A stretch of DNA of 64,000 nt, from positions 248,001 to 312,000 of the forward strand of contig NZ_JAPVLU010000001.1 of assembly GCF_027158205.1 (NCBI RefSeq), given 5' to 3'. The stretch is from Streptomyces sp. H39-S7. Lineage in GTDB: Bacteria > Actinomycetota > Actinomycetes > Streptomycetales > Streptomycetaceae. The translations under genes were made by a program, and so were the position numbers. Shown here piece by piece: positions 8,022 through 16,897 of the stretch. The notes under the pieces are model-generated. The model saw only the letters and a program-made list of their open reading frames with translations. It did not search any database and had not been told where the DNA came from. The number at the start of each line of letters is the position of its first letter. The first letter of the stretch is position 1.

Positions 8022-9184
8022 GAACCGGCTCCGGCATGCTCGGTGTGATCGGTGTGCCCGCCGTCGAGTTCGGCGTCGAGCTCGGCGCGCAGCATGGCCG
8101 CCTGCTCCCGCAGCTGCGGGGTCGGCTCGGCGTAGACGTGGGCGAAGAGGTCCATCGGGTCCAGCAGCGGTTCAGCGTTCATCCGCTCGCGCAGGTCCGC
8201 GGCCATCGTCTCGGCGGCTTCCTCGGCGACGTGCCGCATCGTGTCGTCGAGCAGCCCGCGCTCCTTCAGCTCCCGCTCCAGCAGGGTGATCGGGTCGTGC
8301 TCGCGCCAGGCCTCGACCTCGGATTCCTCCCGGTAGCGGGTGGCGTCGTCGGCGTTGGTGTGCGCCTCCATGCGGTACGTGACCGCCTCCACGAGCGTCG
8401 GTCCACCGCCCGCGCGGGCCCGGTCCACGGCCTCGGTGAGCACCTGGTGCACGGCGGCGGCGTCGTTCCCGTCCACGAGCCGGCCCGGCATGCCGTAGCC
8501 GACCGCCTTGTGGGCGAGCGAGGGGGCGGCGCTCTGCTTGTCGAGCGGCACGGAGATGGCGAAGCCGTTGTTCTGCACGAGGAAGACGACCGGCGCGTTC
8601 CAGACAGCCGCGAAGTTCAGCGCCTCGTGGAAATCGCCCTCGCTGGTGCCGCCGTCGCCGACCATGGCGAGCGCGACCACGTCGTCGCCCTTGAGGCGGG
8701 CGGCGTGCGCGAGGCCGACCGCGTGCGGCAGCTGGGTGGCCAGCGGGGTGCTGAGCGGTGCCACGTGGTGTTTGCGCGGGTCGTAGCCGGTGTGCCAGTC
8801 ACCGCGCAGCAGGGTGAGCGCCTCGACGGGGTCCACACCGCGGGCGATGACGGCGAGGGTGTCCCGGTAGCTCGGGAAGAGCCAGTCCTGGGGGCGCAGC
8901 GCCAGTGCGGCGGCGACCTCGCACGCCTCCTGACCTGTGCTGGAGGGGTAGACGGCCAGCCGGCCCTGCCGGGTCAGCGCGGTGGCCTGCCGGTTGTATC
9001 TGCGTCCGCGCACGAGCTGGCCGTAGAGCTCGGTGAGCAGCGCCGGGTCGAGCTTGGCGGCGTCGGGGGTGCCCAGCAGCCGGAACGGTTCCGTCTCGGG
9101 CAGCAGTGGCGTGGCGTCGATGGGGGGGCGCTGGGGTCCCCCATGCCTGTGGCCAGGGGCGGGTTTCTGGTCCATGACGGTCAT
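8018..9184 (-). CDS. bkdA: Branched-chain 2-oxoacid dehydrogenase E1 alpha
   Basis: The 388-residue thiamine-diphosphate-binding subunit contains the GDGGTSEGDFHEALNFAAVWNAPVVFLVQNNGFAIS motif (GDG...NN), which holds ThDP and Mg2+, and the phosphorylation-loop-like segment YRMEAHTNADDATRYR. I chose ATG 9184 because GAGGAGGTG lies at the right distance upstream; an ATG nine bases further in is also possible. It is the first gene of the bkdABC operon. A perfect CAACCGA-TTGT-TCGGTTG palindrome lies about 45 bp upstream of this start, suggesting repression by the nearby TetR-family protein. The divergent Lrp-type gene is a second candidate regulator. Confidence 0.94.
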   Translation of the reverse strand: MTVMDQKPAPGHRHGGPQRPPIDATPLLPETEPFRLLGTPDAAKLDPALLTELYGQLVRGRRYNRQATALTRQGRLAVYPSSTGQEACEVAAALALRPQDWLFPSYRDTLAVIARGVDPVEALTLLRGDWHTGYDPRKHHVAPLSTPLATQLPHAVGLAHAARLKGDDVVALAMVGDGGTSEGDFHEALNFAAVWNAPVVFLVQNNGFAISVPLDKQSAAPSLAHKAVGYGMPGRLVDGNDAAAVHQVLTEAVDRARAGGGPTLVEAVTYRMEAHTNADDATRYREESEVEAWREHDPITLLERELKERGLLDDTMRHVAEEAAETMAADLRERMNAEPLLDPMDLFAHVYAEPTPQLREQAAMLRAELDAELDGGHTDHTEHAGAGS

Positions 9185-9227
9185 CGCGAGCACCTCCTCG
9201 TAGGTTGGAGGACGGATCACGTCCTCC

Positions 9228-9245
9228 CAACCGATTGTTCGGTTG
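9228..9245. promoter_or_regulatory. TetR-type operator upstream of bkdA
   Basis: CAACCGA and TCGGTTG are perfect inverted arms around TTGT. The core ACCGA-N4-TCGGT recurs at 12875 and 17791 in front of phenylacetate genes. It lies between bkdA and the divergent Lrp-type gene, so it could act on either promoter. Confidence 0.7.
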
Positions 9246-9278
9246 TCGGAGGCATTTTGGCCACAGGTACGTTCAGCC

Positions 9279-9287
9279 TGTGGACAA
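9279..9287 (-). promoter_or_regulatory. DnaA box (exact TTGTCCACA)
   Basis: TGTGGACAA on the plus strand is the exact complement of TTGTCCACA, the preferred Streptomyces DnaA box. It sits in the bkdA/Lrp intergenic region. Confidence 0.55.
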
Positions 9288-9345
9288 ACGGTTCTGCACA
9301 GCCTGGAATGGAGCCAGTCCGTCCATGGTAGGGAGGTTCGGGGGC

Positions 9346-9828
9346 ATGCCGCGAGAACAGATGGCCGAGCCTGATCCGCAGAGTCGCCCCCTCGATCCCA
9401 TCGACCGGACGATTCTGCGGCTGCTGCAGGAGGACGGAAGGGCCTCGATCCGTTCTGTGGCCGAGCGCGTGCACGTTTCGCGGGCGAACGCCTACGCCCG
9501 GATCAACCGCCTCATCGAGGACGGCGTCATCCGCGGGTTCACCGCCCGGGTGGACCACGAACGCGCCGGGCAGGGCGCGTCCGCGTACATCACCCTCAAG
9601 ATCGTTCAGAACTCATGGCGGACGGTTCGGGAAACACTTCTCACCCTTCCGGGTGTAGCCCATATTGCGCTGGTAAGCGGAGATTTCGATGTATTGATGC
9701 TGGTGCACACCGCGGACAACCGCAGCCTCCGCGAACTCGTGCTGACCCGCATCCAGGCCATACCGGAGGTCCTCAGCAGCCGGACGCTCCTGGTCTTCGA
9801 GGAGACGGACCTCGTCGTCGACGACTGA
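9346..9828 (+). CDS. bkdR: Lrp/AsnC family transcriptional regulator
   Basis: The 160-residue regulator has an N-terminal winged helix-turn-helix (PLDPIDRTILRLLQEDGRASIRSVAERVHVSRANAYARINRLIEDGVIRGF) and a C-terminal RAM/ligand-binding domain (ITLKIVQNSWRTVRETLLTLPGVAHIALVSGDFDVLMLVH). I chose ATG 9346 because GGGAGG lies nine bases upstream. Divergence from the bkd operon suggests it senses branched-chain amino acids or 2-oxoacids and controls bkdABC, as BkdR does in other bacteria (family knowledge plus inference). The symbol is assigned by position. Confidence 0.88.
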   Translation: MPREQMAEPDPQSRPLDPIDRTILRLLQEDGRASIRSVAERVHVSRANAYARINRLIEDGVIRGFTARVDHERAGQGASAYITLKIVQNSWRTVRETLLTLPGVAHIALVSGDFDVLMLVHTADNRSLRELVLTRIQAIPEVLSSRTLLVFEETDLVVDD

Positions 9829-9852
9829 GCCGGCCGGGGAAACAGCGCGGGA

Positions 9853-9866
9853 CGCCCCACGGGGCG
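9853..9866. terminator. Short GC hairpin between convergent genes
   Basis: CGCCCC-AC-GGGGCG lies between the 3' ends of the Lrp gene and the lipoprotein hydrolase gene. No T-run follows on either side, so a bidirectional terminator is plausible but not certain. Confidence 0.4.
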
Positions 9867-9879
9867 GGCCGCGCCCCGC

Positions 9880-10644
9880 TCAGCCGCCGTACTTCTTCAG
9901 GAAGGCGGTGACCTTCGCCCAGTTCTCGGCGTCGTCGAGCATCGACACCCCGTGGTGCGCCCCGGTCACGATCAAAAGAGAGTTCTCCTTGGCCTTCGCC
10001 GAGGCCTTGCTGAGCGCTTTGGTGGACTCGGCGAACGCGGCGTCCCCGTCCGCCGCCATGTAGAGGATCGGCGCGGTCAGTCCCGGGACGGCCGCCGCCG
10101 CGTCCATCTGCCCGTACTGCTCCGGCGCGGAGAGCGAGACGACCGCGTCCGCGGGCGGCTGCACCTTCGCGGCGGCGGTCAGCACCGAGGTGCCGCCCTT
10201 GGAGGCGCCCATGAGCACCAGCTTCTTCGCCCCCTTGCCGCGGAGCAGCTGGGCACCCGCGACGACCTCGGGCGCCTCGTCACCGTTGGAGTCGATCGCC
10301 AGCACCTGGAAGCCGCTCCTGGCCAGCTCGAGCGCCTTGGGCACCCATTGGCAGACCGTGCCGTCCGACTGGTGCGCGAGCACGATGCCGGTGGCACCGG
10401 TGCCCGCCAGAAAGCCGTCCACGGCGTTGCCACCGGTGTCCTTGAACGTGATCGAGCCGGCCTTGGCCTGGGCCGCGGTCAGACAGTCGAAGGCCTTCAC
10501 CGTGGCGGTCGGGGACGGCTCCGCCGTCGCCTTTCCCCCGCTGCCGCCGTCGTCGCCACAGGCCGCCAGGAGCAGGGGGAGCGCGGTGGCCAGAGCCACG
10601 GCGGTGACCGCGCGGAAGGTTTGGATGCGTCCAGCCGAGTACAT
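9880..10644 (-). CDS. Lipoprotein alpha/beta hydrolase (dienelactone hydrolase-like)
   Basis: The 254-residue protein starts MYSAGRIQTFRAVTAVALATALPLLLAAC. This is a type II signal peptide with lipobox LAAC, so it is probably anchored to the outer face of the membrane through its Cys. The mature part has the nucleophile elbow GASKGG and a late GAHHG histidine motif, with an aspartate in YMAADGDAAF: a plausible Ser-Asp-His triad. The substrate is unknown. It ends convergently with the Lrp gene, and its 5' end faces away from the TetR gene, 58 bp downstream of that gene's stop. Confidence 0.8.
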   Translation of the reverse strand: MYSAGRIQTFRAVTAVALATALPLLLAACGDDGGSGGKATAEPSPTATVKAFDCLTAAQAKAGSITFKDTGGNAVDGFLAGTGATGIVLAHQSDGTVCQWVPKALELARSGFQVLAIDSNGDEAPEVVAGAQLLRGKGAKKLVLMGASKGGTSVLTAAAKVQPPADAVVSLSAPEQYGQMDAAAAVPGLTAPILYMAADGDAAFAESTKALSKASAKAKENSLLIVTGAHHGVSMLDDAENWAKVTAFLKKYGG

Positions 10645-10702
10645 GGCTGGATGGTGTCGGCGCCCCCACACGGAGGTCAATGGTCTGGACCTTACGGTTC
10701 GG

Positions 10703-11305
10703 CTACGTGCGCAGCCCCTCGAAGGCGAGGCGCACCGCGGCGTCCGCCACGTGCTCCCCGTCGATCGCGCCCTTGGCCTCGGGCCGGTACCACTCCACGA
10801 TGGAGTTGATCATGCCGAAGAGCAGCCGCGTCGCCAGCCGGATGTCCATGTCGGAGCGGAGATCGCCCTCGCTCGCGGCGTCCTTCAGCAGGTCGGAGAC
10901 CCGCTGGTCGAACTCCCGGCGCCGCTCCATCGCCCAGCGCTCGGTGCTGGTGTTCCCGCGCACCCGCAGCAGCAGGGTGACGTAGGGCAGCTCCCGCATC
11001 AGCACCTCGGCGGTACGCCGGGTGACGTACTCCAACCGCTCGATCGCCCGCCCCCGACACGCCCGCGGCTCCTCCAGGATGCCGAACAGACCGTCCAGCG
11101 CCCGCCCGACGGCGCGGCGGAGCAGCTCCTCCTTGCCGCGCACATGGTGGTAGATCGAGGACTTGGAGATTCCGGCGGCGCGGGAGAGGTCCTCCATCGA
11201 GGTGCCGTCGTAGCCGCGCTCGTTGAACACCTCGACAGCGACGGCGAGCAGCGTGTCGGGGGTGTACGTGTCCCGCTTGACGCGCGGACTGGGGTGCTCG
11301 GCCAT
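10703..11305 (-). CDS. TetR family regulator, probable phenylacetate/bkd repressor
   Basis: The 200-residue protein has an N-terminal TetR helix-turn-helix (TPDTLLAVAVEVFNERGYDGTSMEDLSRAAGISKSSIYHHVRGKEELL, about 16-62) and an all-helical ligand-binding region. The start at 11305 is eight bases after the paaH-type stop, so the two form an operon. The operon's promoter region contains ACCGA-N4-TCGGT (12875), as do the bkd and paaA promoters. Phenylacetyl-CoA or a related acyl-CoA is the expected ligand. Both points are inference from position and the shared operator, by analogy with PaaR-type TetR regulators. Confidence 0.86.
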   Translation of the reverse strand: MAEHPSPRVKRDTYTPDTLLAVAVEVFNERGYDGTSMEDLSRAAGISKSSIYHHVRGKEELLRRAVGRALDGLFGILEEPRACRGRAIERLEYVTRRTAEVLMRELPYVTLLLRVRGNTSTERWAMERRREFDQRVSDLLKDAASEGDLRSDMDIRLATRLLFGMINSIVEWYRPEAKGAIDGEHVADAAVRLAFEGLRT

Positions 11306-11313
11306 GGTCACGA

Positions 11314-12819
11314 TTAGAACAGCTTCCCGTCGGCCGCCGTACGGCGGCGCAGCAGCGGCGACGGGGCGTAACGGCCACCGGGGCACGAATCGTGCAGCTC
11401 GGTCAGGACCTCGCACACCCATCGCGCGCCGAGGCGGTCGCCCCACTCCAGCGGACCGAGCGGATAGTTCACGCCCAGCCGCATCGCGGTGTCGATGTCG
11501 GCGGGCGAGGCGACCGACTTGGAGACCGCGTCGGCGGCCAGGTCCACGAGCATCGCCACCGTACGGGCGACGATCATGCCGGGAACGTCCTCGATCACGC
11601 TGACCTGCTTGCCCAGCGCCTGGAACAGGCCGGCGGCCGCCCGGACCGCATCCGGCCGCGCGGTGTCCCCGGGCGCCAGGGCGGTCCGGGTGGCGGCCCG
11701 GTAGTCCAGCGCGAGGTCGAAGTGGATGACGCTGTCACCGCGCTCGGTGGCGTAGCCGCCGTTGGTGAGGAAGAGCCAGTCGTCGTCACCCAGCAGGATC
11801 GCCCCGGGACCGTCCTCCTCGTGGTCGACGGGAATGCCCGCCTCCTCCATGAGGGCGACGAGTTCCGCCGCCGGCCCCAGGTCACCCAGGACCGTCACCC
11901 GCTCGGGGGCGGGCGCGGGGGCCGCCGCCGCCGGAAGGGGCCGGTCCTCCTCGTCCCCGTACCGGAACCAGCCGCGCCCCGACTTCCGGCCGAGCAGTCC
12001 GGACTCGACGAGGCGGCGCTGGGCGAGAGACGGCGTGAACTTGGGGTCGTGGAAGAACGACTCCCAGACGGAGCGGGTGACGGCCTCGTTCACGTCGTGG
12101 CCGATCAGGTCGGTCAGCTCGAACGGGCCCATCGCGAACCCGCCGCACTCGCGCAGGACCGCGTCGATGGTTGCGGGATCGGCGGCCGCCTCCTCGTGGA
12201 GGCGGAAAGCCTCGGCGTAGAAGGGGCGGGCGATCCGGTTGACGATGAAGCCGGGGGTGTCGGTGCAGCGCACCGGCGACTTGCCCCAGGCGGCGGCGGT
12301 CGCGTACGCGGTGCCAGCCGCGTCCTCGTCGGTGGTCGCGGCGGAGACCACCTCCACGAGGGGGAGGAGCGGCGCCGGATTGAAGAAGTGCAGGCCCACG
12401 AAGCGGCCGGGACGCCGCAGGGCGCCGGCGACGGCGGTCACCGAGAGCGAGGAGGTGTTCGTGGCGAGCAGGCACGTGTCGTCGACGACGTCCTCCAGCT
12501 CGGCGAAGAGCCGCTGCTTCGCGGGCAGGTCCTCGATGATCGCCTCGATGACGAGAGCGGCGCCGGCCAGTTCGCCGAGGGCCGCCGCGGGAGCGAGCCG
12601 GGCCAGCGCGGCATCCCGTTCGGCCGCGTCCATCCGGCCCTTTTCAGCCAGCCGGGCGAGCCGGGCGGCGATGGCGGCCGCGCCGCGCTCGGCGCTGCCG
12701 GGAGCAGCGTCGTAGAGCCGCACGCGGTGGCCCGCGACCAGTGCGACCTGGGCGATTCCCTGGCCCATCGTGCCGGCGCCGATGACGGCAACGGTGTGGG
12801 TCCGATCAAGCGCGATCAT
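11314..12819 (-). CDS. paaH: 3-hydroxyacyl-CoA dehydrogenase, PaaH type
   Basis: The 501-residue protein has an N-terminal NAD-binding domain (AVIGAGTMGQGIAQVA, about 11-26), the LHFFNPAPLLPLVEVV catalytic-domain segment with its conserved Asn, and a first C-terminal helical domain (GFIVNRIARPFY). A second 3HCDH C-domain follows (DVPGMIVARTVAMLVDLAADAVSKSV...GVNYPLGPLEWGD). The double C-domain and ~500-residue length are typical of PaaH, which oxidises 3-hydroxyadipyl-CoA late in the phenylacetyl-CoA pathway. It is the first gene of an operon with the TetR gene and is divergent from paaN. Confidence 0.9.
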   Translation of the reverse strand: MIALDRTHTVAVIGAGTMGQGIAQVALVAGHRVRLYDAAPGSAERGAAAIAARLARLAEKGRMDAAERDAALARLAPAAALGELAGAALVIEAIIEDLPAKQRLFAELEDVVDDTCLLATNTSSLSVTAVAGALRRPGRFVGLHFFNPAPLLPLVEVVSAATTDEDAAGTAYATAAAWGKSPVRCTDTPGFIVNRIARPFYAEAFRLHEEAAADPATIDAVLRECGGFAMGPFELTDLIGHDVNEAVTRSVWESFFHDPKFTPSLAQRRLVESGLLGRKSGRGWFRYGDEEDRPLPAAAAPAPAPERVTVLGDLGPAAELVALMEEAGIPVDHEEDGPGAILLGDDDWLFLTNGGYATERGDSVIHFDLALDYRAATRTALAPGDTARPDAVRAAAGLFQALGKQVSVIEDVPGMIVARTVAMLVDLAADAVSKSVASPADIDTAMRLGVNYPLGPLEWGDRLGARWVCEVLTELHDSCPGGRYAPSPLLRRRTAADGKLF

Positions 12820-12842
12820 GATGCCGGCTGCTCCTCGCCAAG

Positions 12843-12851
12843 TTGTCCACA
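12843..12851 (+). promoter_or_regulatory. DnaA box (exact TTGTCCACA)
   Basis: TTGTCCACA lies in the paaH/paaN divergent promoter region, about 24 bp from the TetR-type operator. Confidence 0.55.
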
Positions 12852-12874
12852 GCTCCGGCCGCCCTCTTGAACCG

Positions 12875-12888
12875 ACCGAACATTCGGT
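12875..12888. promoter_or_regulatory. TetR-type operator between paaH and paaN
   Basis: ACCGA-ACAT-TCGGT: five-base inverted arms with the same four-base spacing as the sites at 9230 and 17791. The position can control both divergent promoters, including that of the TetR gene itself. Confidence 0.7.
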
Positions 12889-12940
12889 TAATCTAGCGGT
12901 GTTCCCCTACCCAGCCCAGCTCGACGAGGAGTTGGTCCCC

Positions 12941-14617
12941 ATGGCCGCCGATCTCACCGCTGTCCCGTTGATCGAACGGCATCGCGGCACTCTCGACAAG
13001 GCGCTCGAAGCGATCAGGACCCGTGAGTTCTGGTCGCCGTACCCCGAACACCCGAAGGCTTACGGAGACGGAGCCGACGGCAAGGGCGCCTTCGAAGCGC
13101 TGCTCGGGCAGCGCTTCCCGCTCGACCAGCCCGGTACCGACGACTGGACCGGACGCGAGACCTCGCCCTACGGGATCGAGCTCGGGGTCGAGTACCCGCA
13201 CCCGGACATCGAGGTGCTGCTGCCGGCGATGCGGGCGGGCATCCCCGCGTGGCGGGACGCGGGACCGGAGCTGCGGGCGATGGTGTGCCTGGAGATCCTG
13301 GCACGGATCAATGTCAGAACCAACGAGTTCGCCCACGCGGTGATGCACACCTCGGGCCAGGCCTTCACGATGGCGTTCCAGGCCGGTGGGCCCCACGCGC
13401 AGGACCGCGGCCTGGAGGCCGTGACGTACGCGTACGCCGAGCAGGTCCGCACCCCGGATTCGGCCGAGTGGGTCAAACCGCAGGGCAAGCGGGACCCACT
13501 GCGGCTGCAGAAGACCTTCACGACCGTCCCGCGCGGCGTCGCGCTGGTGGTCGGCTGCAACACCTTCCCGACATGGAACGGCTACCCGGGCATCTTCGCC
13601 TCCCTGGCGACCGGCAACCCCGTGCTGGTCAAGCCGCACCCCCGTGCCGTACTGCCGCTCGCGCTCACCGTCGCGGTCGCCCGCGAGGTGCTGGCCGAGG
13701 CGGGCTTCGACCCCAACCTGGTCGCGCTCGCCGCCGAGCGGCCCGGCGAGGGGCTGGCCAAGACGCTCGCCCTCCGGCCCGAGATCCGCATCATCGACTA
13801 CACCGGCTCCACCGCCTTCGGCGACTGGCTGGAGACCAACGCCCGCCAGGCACAGGTCTACACCGAGAAGGCCGGCGTCAACACCGTCGTCATCGACTCG
13901 ACGGACGACTACAAGGGAATGCTGGGCAACCTGGCCTTCTCGCTGTCCCTGTACAGCGGCCAGATGTGCACGACCCCGCAGAACCTGCTCATCCCCCGTG
14001 ACGGCATCACCACGGACGCGGGCCACCGGTCGTACGACGAGGTGGTGGCCGACCTGGCCGCGGCCGTCGAAGGACTGCTCGGTGACGACGCCCGGGCCAA
14101 CGCCCTGCTGGGCGCGCTGGTCAACCCGGATGTGAAGGCACGGCTGGAGGCGGCGCCCTCGATCGGCGAGGTGGCCCTCGCCTCCCGGACCGTCACCCAC
14201 CCGGACTTCCCGGAGGCGACGGTCCGCACCCCGGTACTGGTGAAGCTGGACGGGGCCAAGCCCGACGCCCAGGCCGCGTACCTGACGGAGTGCTTCGGAC
14301 CGGTGTCGTTCGCCGTCGCGGTCGACTCCACGGCCGACGCGGTGGAGCTGCTGCGCCGTACGGTCCGGGAGAAGGGCGCCATGACGGTCGGCGGCTACAC
14401 CACCTCGTCCGAGGTGGAGCGGCTGCTGGAGGAGGCGTGCTGGGAGGAGTGCGCCCAGCTCTCCCTGAACCTGACCGGCGGGGTGTACGTCAACCAGACG
14501 TCCGCCTTCTCCGACTTCCACGGTTCCGGCGGCAACCCGGCGGCCAACGCGGCGCTGTGCGACGGCGCCTTCGTGGCCGGCCGCTTCCGCGTCATCGAGG
14601 TGCGCAGGCCCGCGTAG
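12941..14617 (+). CDS. paaN: Phenylacetic acid degradation protein PaaN (aldehyde dehydrogenase)
   Basis: The 558-residue protein is an aldehyde-dehydrogenase-superfamily member of the PaaN type. It has VALVVGCNTFPTWNGYPGIFASLATGNPVLVKPHP (cofactor-binding region), YTGSTAFGDWL, the active-site cysteine in YSGQMCTTPQNLL and a C-terminal VYVNQTSAFSDFHGSGGNPA. It probably oxidises the ring-opened semialdehyde of the phenylacetyl-CoA pathway. The C-terminal MaoC hydratase domain of E. coli PaaZ (about 680 residues) is absent, so the ring-opening hydrolase must be a separate protein. ATG 12941 follows GAGGAG at good spacing. Confidence 0.9.
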   Translation: MAADLTAVPLIERHRGTLDKALEAIRTREFWSPYPEHPKAYGDGADGKGAFEALLGQRFPLDQPGTDDWTGRETSPYGIELGVEYPHPDIEVLLPAMRAGIPAWRDAGPELRAMVCLEILARINVRTNEFAHAVMHTSGQAFTMAFQAGGPHAQDRGLEAVTYAYAEQVRTPDSAEWVKPQGKRDPLRLQKTFTTVPRGVALVVGCNTFPTWNGYPGIFASLATGNPVLVKPHPRAVLPLALTVAVAREVLAEAGFDPNLVALAAERPGEGLAKTLALRPEIRIIDYTGSTAFGDWLETNARQAQVYTEKAGVNTVVIDSTDDYKGMLGNLAFSLSLYSGQMCTTPQNLLIPRDGITTDAGHRSYDEVVADLAAAVEGLLGDDARANALLGALVNPDVKARLEAAPSIGEVALASRTVTHPDFPEATVRTPVLVKLDGAKPDAQAAYLTECFGPVSFAVAVDSTADAVELLRRTVREKGAMTVGGYTTSSEVERLLEEACWEECAQLSLNLTGGVYVNQTSAFSDFHGSGGNPAANAALCDGAFVAGRFRVIEVRRPA

Positions 14618-14648
14618 CAAGGGTCTGTCCCGTCCGGGCTCAGAGCCA

Positions 14649-14685
14649 GCCCCGTCCCGAGTTGCCCTGTCACTCCGGACGGGGC
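14649..14685. terminator. Hairpin terminator after paaN
   Basis: GCCCCGTCC (14649-14657) pairs perfectly with GGACGGGGC (14677-14685). It lies 32 bp after the paaN stop and before the RNA methyltransferase gene. Confidence 0.6.
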
Positions 14686-14765
14686 TCCCCCGCCCGCGCT
14701 CAGTACGGTTCGGCCCAGCTCAGCGCCCTGGCGGGGCGGCCCTCGTGGCGCCGTACGCTGAGGCC

Positions 14766-15539
14766 ATGACGGAAGCGGAAGACGAGGCCGGGCGTGCGGC
14801 ACGACAGTGGCGCGAGGCAGCCCCCGGCGCCGTTCTGCTCGACGGCTTCCATGCCCTCAAGCACGCACTGCGCTTCGGCGCCGACGTGCGGTTGGCGCTG
14901 ACCAGTGACCGGGCCGCCGCCCTGGCGCTCGCCGAGGAGCTCGCGGACGACGTGGCCGGCCGGCTCCGCGCGATCCTCGTCGAGGTTCCCGGGCAGGTGC
15001 TGCGCGAGCTGCTGCCGCGCATCCACCCGACCGGTGTGGCCGCGCTCGCCGTCAGGCCCGGTGCCGGCACCAACCTCGACGCCCTGAACGCGGCGCCCCG
15101 GCGGTCACCTGTCGTCGTCCTGGACAACCCGCGGAACCTCGGCAACATCGGGGCCGTCATCAGGCTCGCCGCCGGATTCGGCGCGACCGGCGTGGTCACC
15201 ACCGGGGACATCGACCCCTGGCACCCGAACGTCGTGCGCGCGAGCGCGGGCCTGCACTTCGCCACCGCGGTCGAACGGCTGGACCTCCCCGACCTGCCGG
15301 CAGGCCCGCTCTACGTCCTGGATCCGGAGGGCGAGGACATCAGGTCCACGGTGATCCCGGACGACGCGCTGCTCGCGTTCGGCTCGGAGCGGCACGGGAT
15401 CTCACCGGAGCTGCGCGCGCGGGCGACCGAACTGATCGCGGTGCCCATGCGCCCGCACGTCTCCAGCTTCAACCTGGCCACCACGGTGGCGATGGCGCTC
15501 TACCACTGGCTGCCCGCGCCCGGCACGGAGCTCGTCTAG
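14766..15539 (+). CDS. TrmH/SpoU family (SPOUT) RNA 2'-O-methyltransferase
   Basis: The 257-residue protein carries the three SPOUT motifs: NPRNLGNIGAVIRLAAGFGATGV (motif 1, asparagine and arginine for 2'-O-ribose methylation), LLAFGSERHGIS (motif 2) and VPMRPHVSSFNLATTVAMALY (motif 3, forming the deep knot). The N-terminal ~95 residues form an L30e-like substrate-binding part. It uses S-adenosylmethionine to methylate tRNA or rRNA; which one cannot be told. Its last four bases overlap the convergent HTTM gene. Confidence 0.9.
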   Translation: MTEAEDEAGRAARQWREAAPGAVLLDGFHALKHALRFGADVRLALTSDRAAALALAEELADDVAGRLRAILVEVPGQVLRELLPRIHPTGVAALAVRPGAGTNLDALNAAPRRSPVVVLDNPRNLGNIGAVIRLAAGFGATGVVTTGDIDPWHPNVVRASAGLHFATAVERLDLPDLPAGPLYVLDPEGEDIRSTVIPDDALLAFGSERHGISPELRARATELIAVPMRPHVSSFNLATTVAMALYHWLPAPGTELV

Positions 15540-16897
15540 ACGCGGGAGCCGTCTCCCGCGCCACCTGCCTCGCCCTGGGCCAGCTGCGGCTCGGTGGCGG
15601 GCCGCCCGATCGTCGTACCCAGCTCCCGCACCCGGTCATCGTTCGGGTCCTGGTCCGGATCCTGGTCACGCGGGTCGCCGGAGCGGGGGTTGGCCTGGCC
15701 GCCCGCACCGCCCGGCACGAGGCCGGCGATCCGGCTGCCGGCCCAGCGCAGGAAGTTCGTCGGCAGGAAGACCGCGTCGGCGGCGATCATCGCGAGGGAG
15801 AAGAACGGCAGGCCGAGCACGATCGCGATCGACGCGTGCTCGATGATCATCGCGACGAGCAGCACGTTCTTCACCCGCCGGTTGAAGAGCGTGAAGGGGA
15901 AGGCGACCTGCACGATCACCGTGCCGTAGGTGATCGCCATGACGATGAGGCCGGCACCGGCGAGGGTGTGCGAGAGCGCGGGCCACGGGGTGAAATCGTC
16001 GAGGTGCAGCGGGTAGTACAGCGCGGTGCCGTCCTGCCAGCGGGAGCCCTGGATCTTGTACCAGCCGGCCGTCGCGTAGATCAGGCACACCTCGACGACG
16101 ATCACGAGCATGCCGCCGTTGTGAACGAGGTTGGCGATGATGTCCAGCACCTTGCGGGGCTCGCCGGCCGCGTTGCGCCGCGCGGCCCACCAGGCCGCCT
16201 GCACCAGCCAGAAGCCCCAGAAGATCGTCCCCCAGAGCGGGTCGAGCTTCCCCAGCAGCGTGATGAGGACGAGCGCGGCGCCGAACACCGACCACAGGCC
16301 CACACCGGCCAGGTCCCGGTCGGGGGTCCGGTCCTGCTCGGGGACCCGGTCCTGTGCCGGTTCCCGCGTCCGATCGGCGCGTCGCCTGTCGAAGGACCAG
16401 ACCTGCCCGCAGCGGGTCAGCACCAGGTAGATCGCCATCAGGTGGATGACGTTGTCGCCGCCGTCGCCCATGAAGATGCTGCGGTTCTGCAGCGACAGCA
16501 CACCGACCATGAACAGCAGCGACGTGGTGCGGGTCCGCCAGCCGAGGAGCAGCAGCAGGCTCGTGATGATCGAGATCCCGTAGACGAACTCGAACCAGAG
16601 CCGGCCGTCGTTCCACATCAGCACGCTGAACGGGGAGCCCGTGTCGGTGTCGGCCATCAGACGCTGGGCCATGCCCCACGCCCACACGCCGTCGGGACCG
16701 TACAGCTCGGCCCGGTGCGGCCATTCGCGCAGGAGGAAGAGCAGCCAGGTCAGCGAGAAGCCGATGCGGACGACAGCGCTCTGGTACGGCCCCACCGCGG
16801 TGGTGGTGATCCGGGCCAGCCCACGGGTCAGGCCGGCGTCGAGCGCGCCGCCGAGCCCCGCGAAGGGGGACGGCGGCAGATCCTTGCGAGCGCTCAC
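15536..16897 (-). CDS. HTTM-domain multi-pass membrane protein, SdpB-like
   Basis: The 453-residue integral membrane protein has about eight hydrophobic segments, for example VVRIGFSLTWLLFLL, ISIITSLLLLLGW and ALVLITLLGKL. It contains HTTM/VKGC-like features: WAWGMAQRL, SIFMGDGGDNVIHLMAIYLVLTRCG and TAGWYKIQGSRWQDGTALYYPL. The family includes SdpB, needed to mature the SdpC toxin of Bacillus, and the gamma-glutamyl carboxylases. A GTG start at 16897 overlaps the stop of the DUF5819 gene (GTGA), so the two proteins are coupled and probably work together. The C-terminal 50 residues are polar and low complexity. Confidence 0.82.
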   Translation of the reverse strand: MSARKDLPPSPFAGLGGALDAGLTRGLARITTTAVGPYQSAVVRIGFSLTWLLFLLREWPHRAELYGPDGVWAWGMAQRLMADTDTGSPFSVLMWNDGRLWFEFVYGISIITSLLLLLGWRTRTTSLLFMVGVLSLQNRSIFMGDGGDNVIHLMAIYLVLTRCGQVWSFDRRRADRTREPAQDRVPEQDRTPDRDLAGVGLWSVFGAALVLITLLGKLDPLWGTIFWGFWLVQAAWWAARRNAAGEPRKVLDIIANLVHNGGMLVIVVEVCLIYATAGWYKIQGSRWQDGTALYYPLHLDDFTPWPALSHTLAGAGLIVMAITYGTVIVQVAFPFTLFNRRVKNVLLVAMIIEHASIAIVLGLPFFSLAMIAADAVFLPTNFLRWAGSRIAGLVPGGAGGQANPRSGDPRDQDPDQDPNDDRVRELGTTIGRPATEPQLAQGEAGGAGDGSRV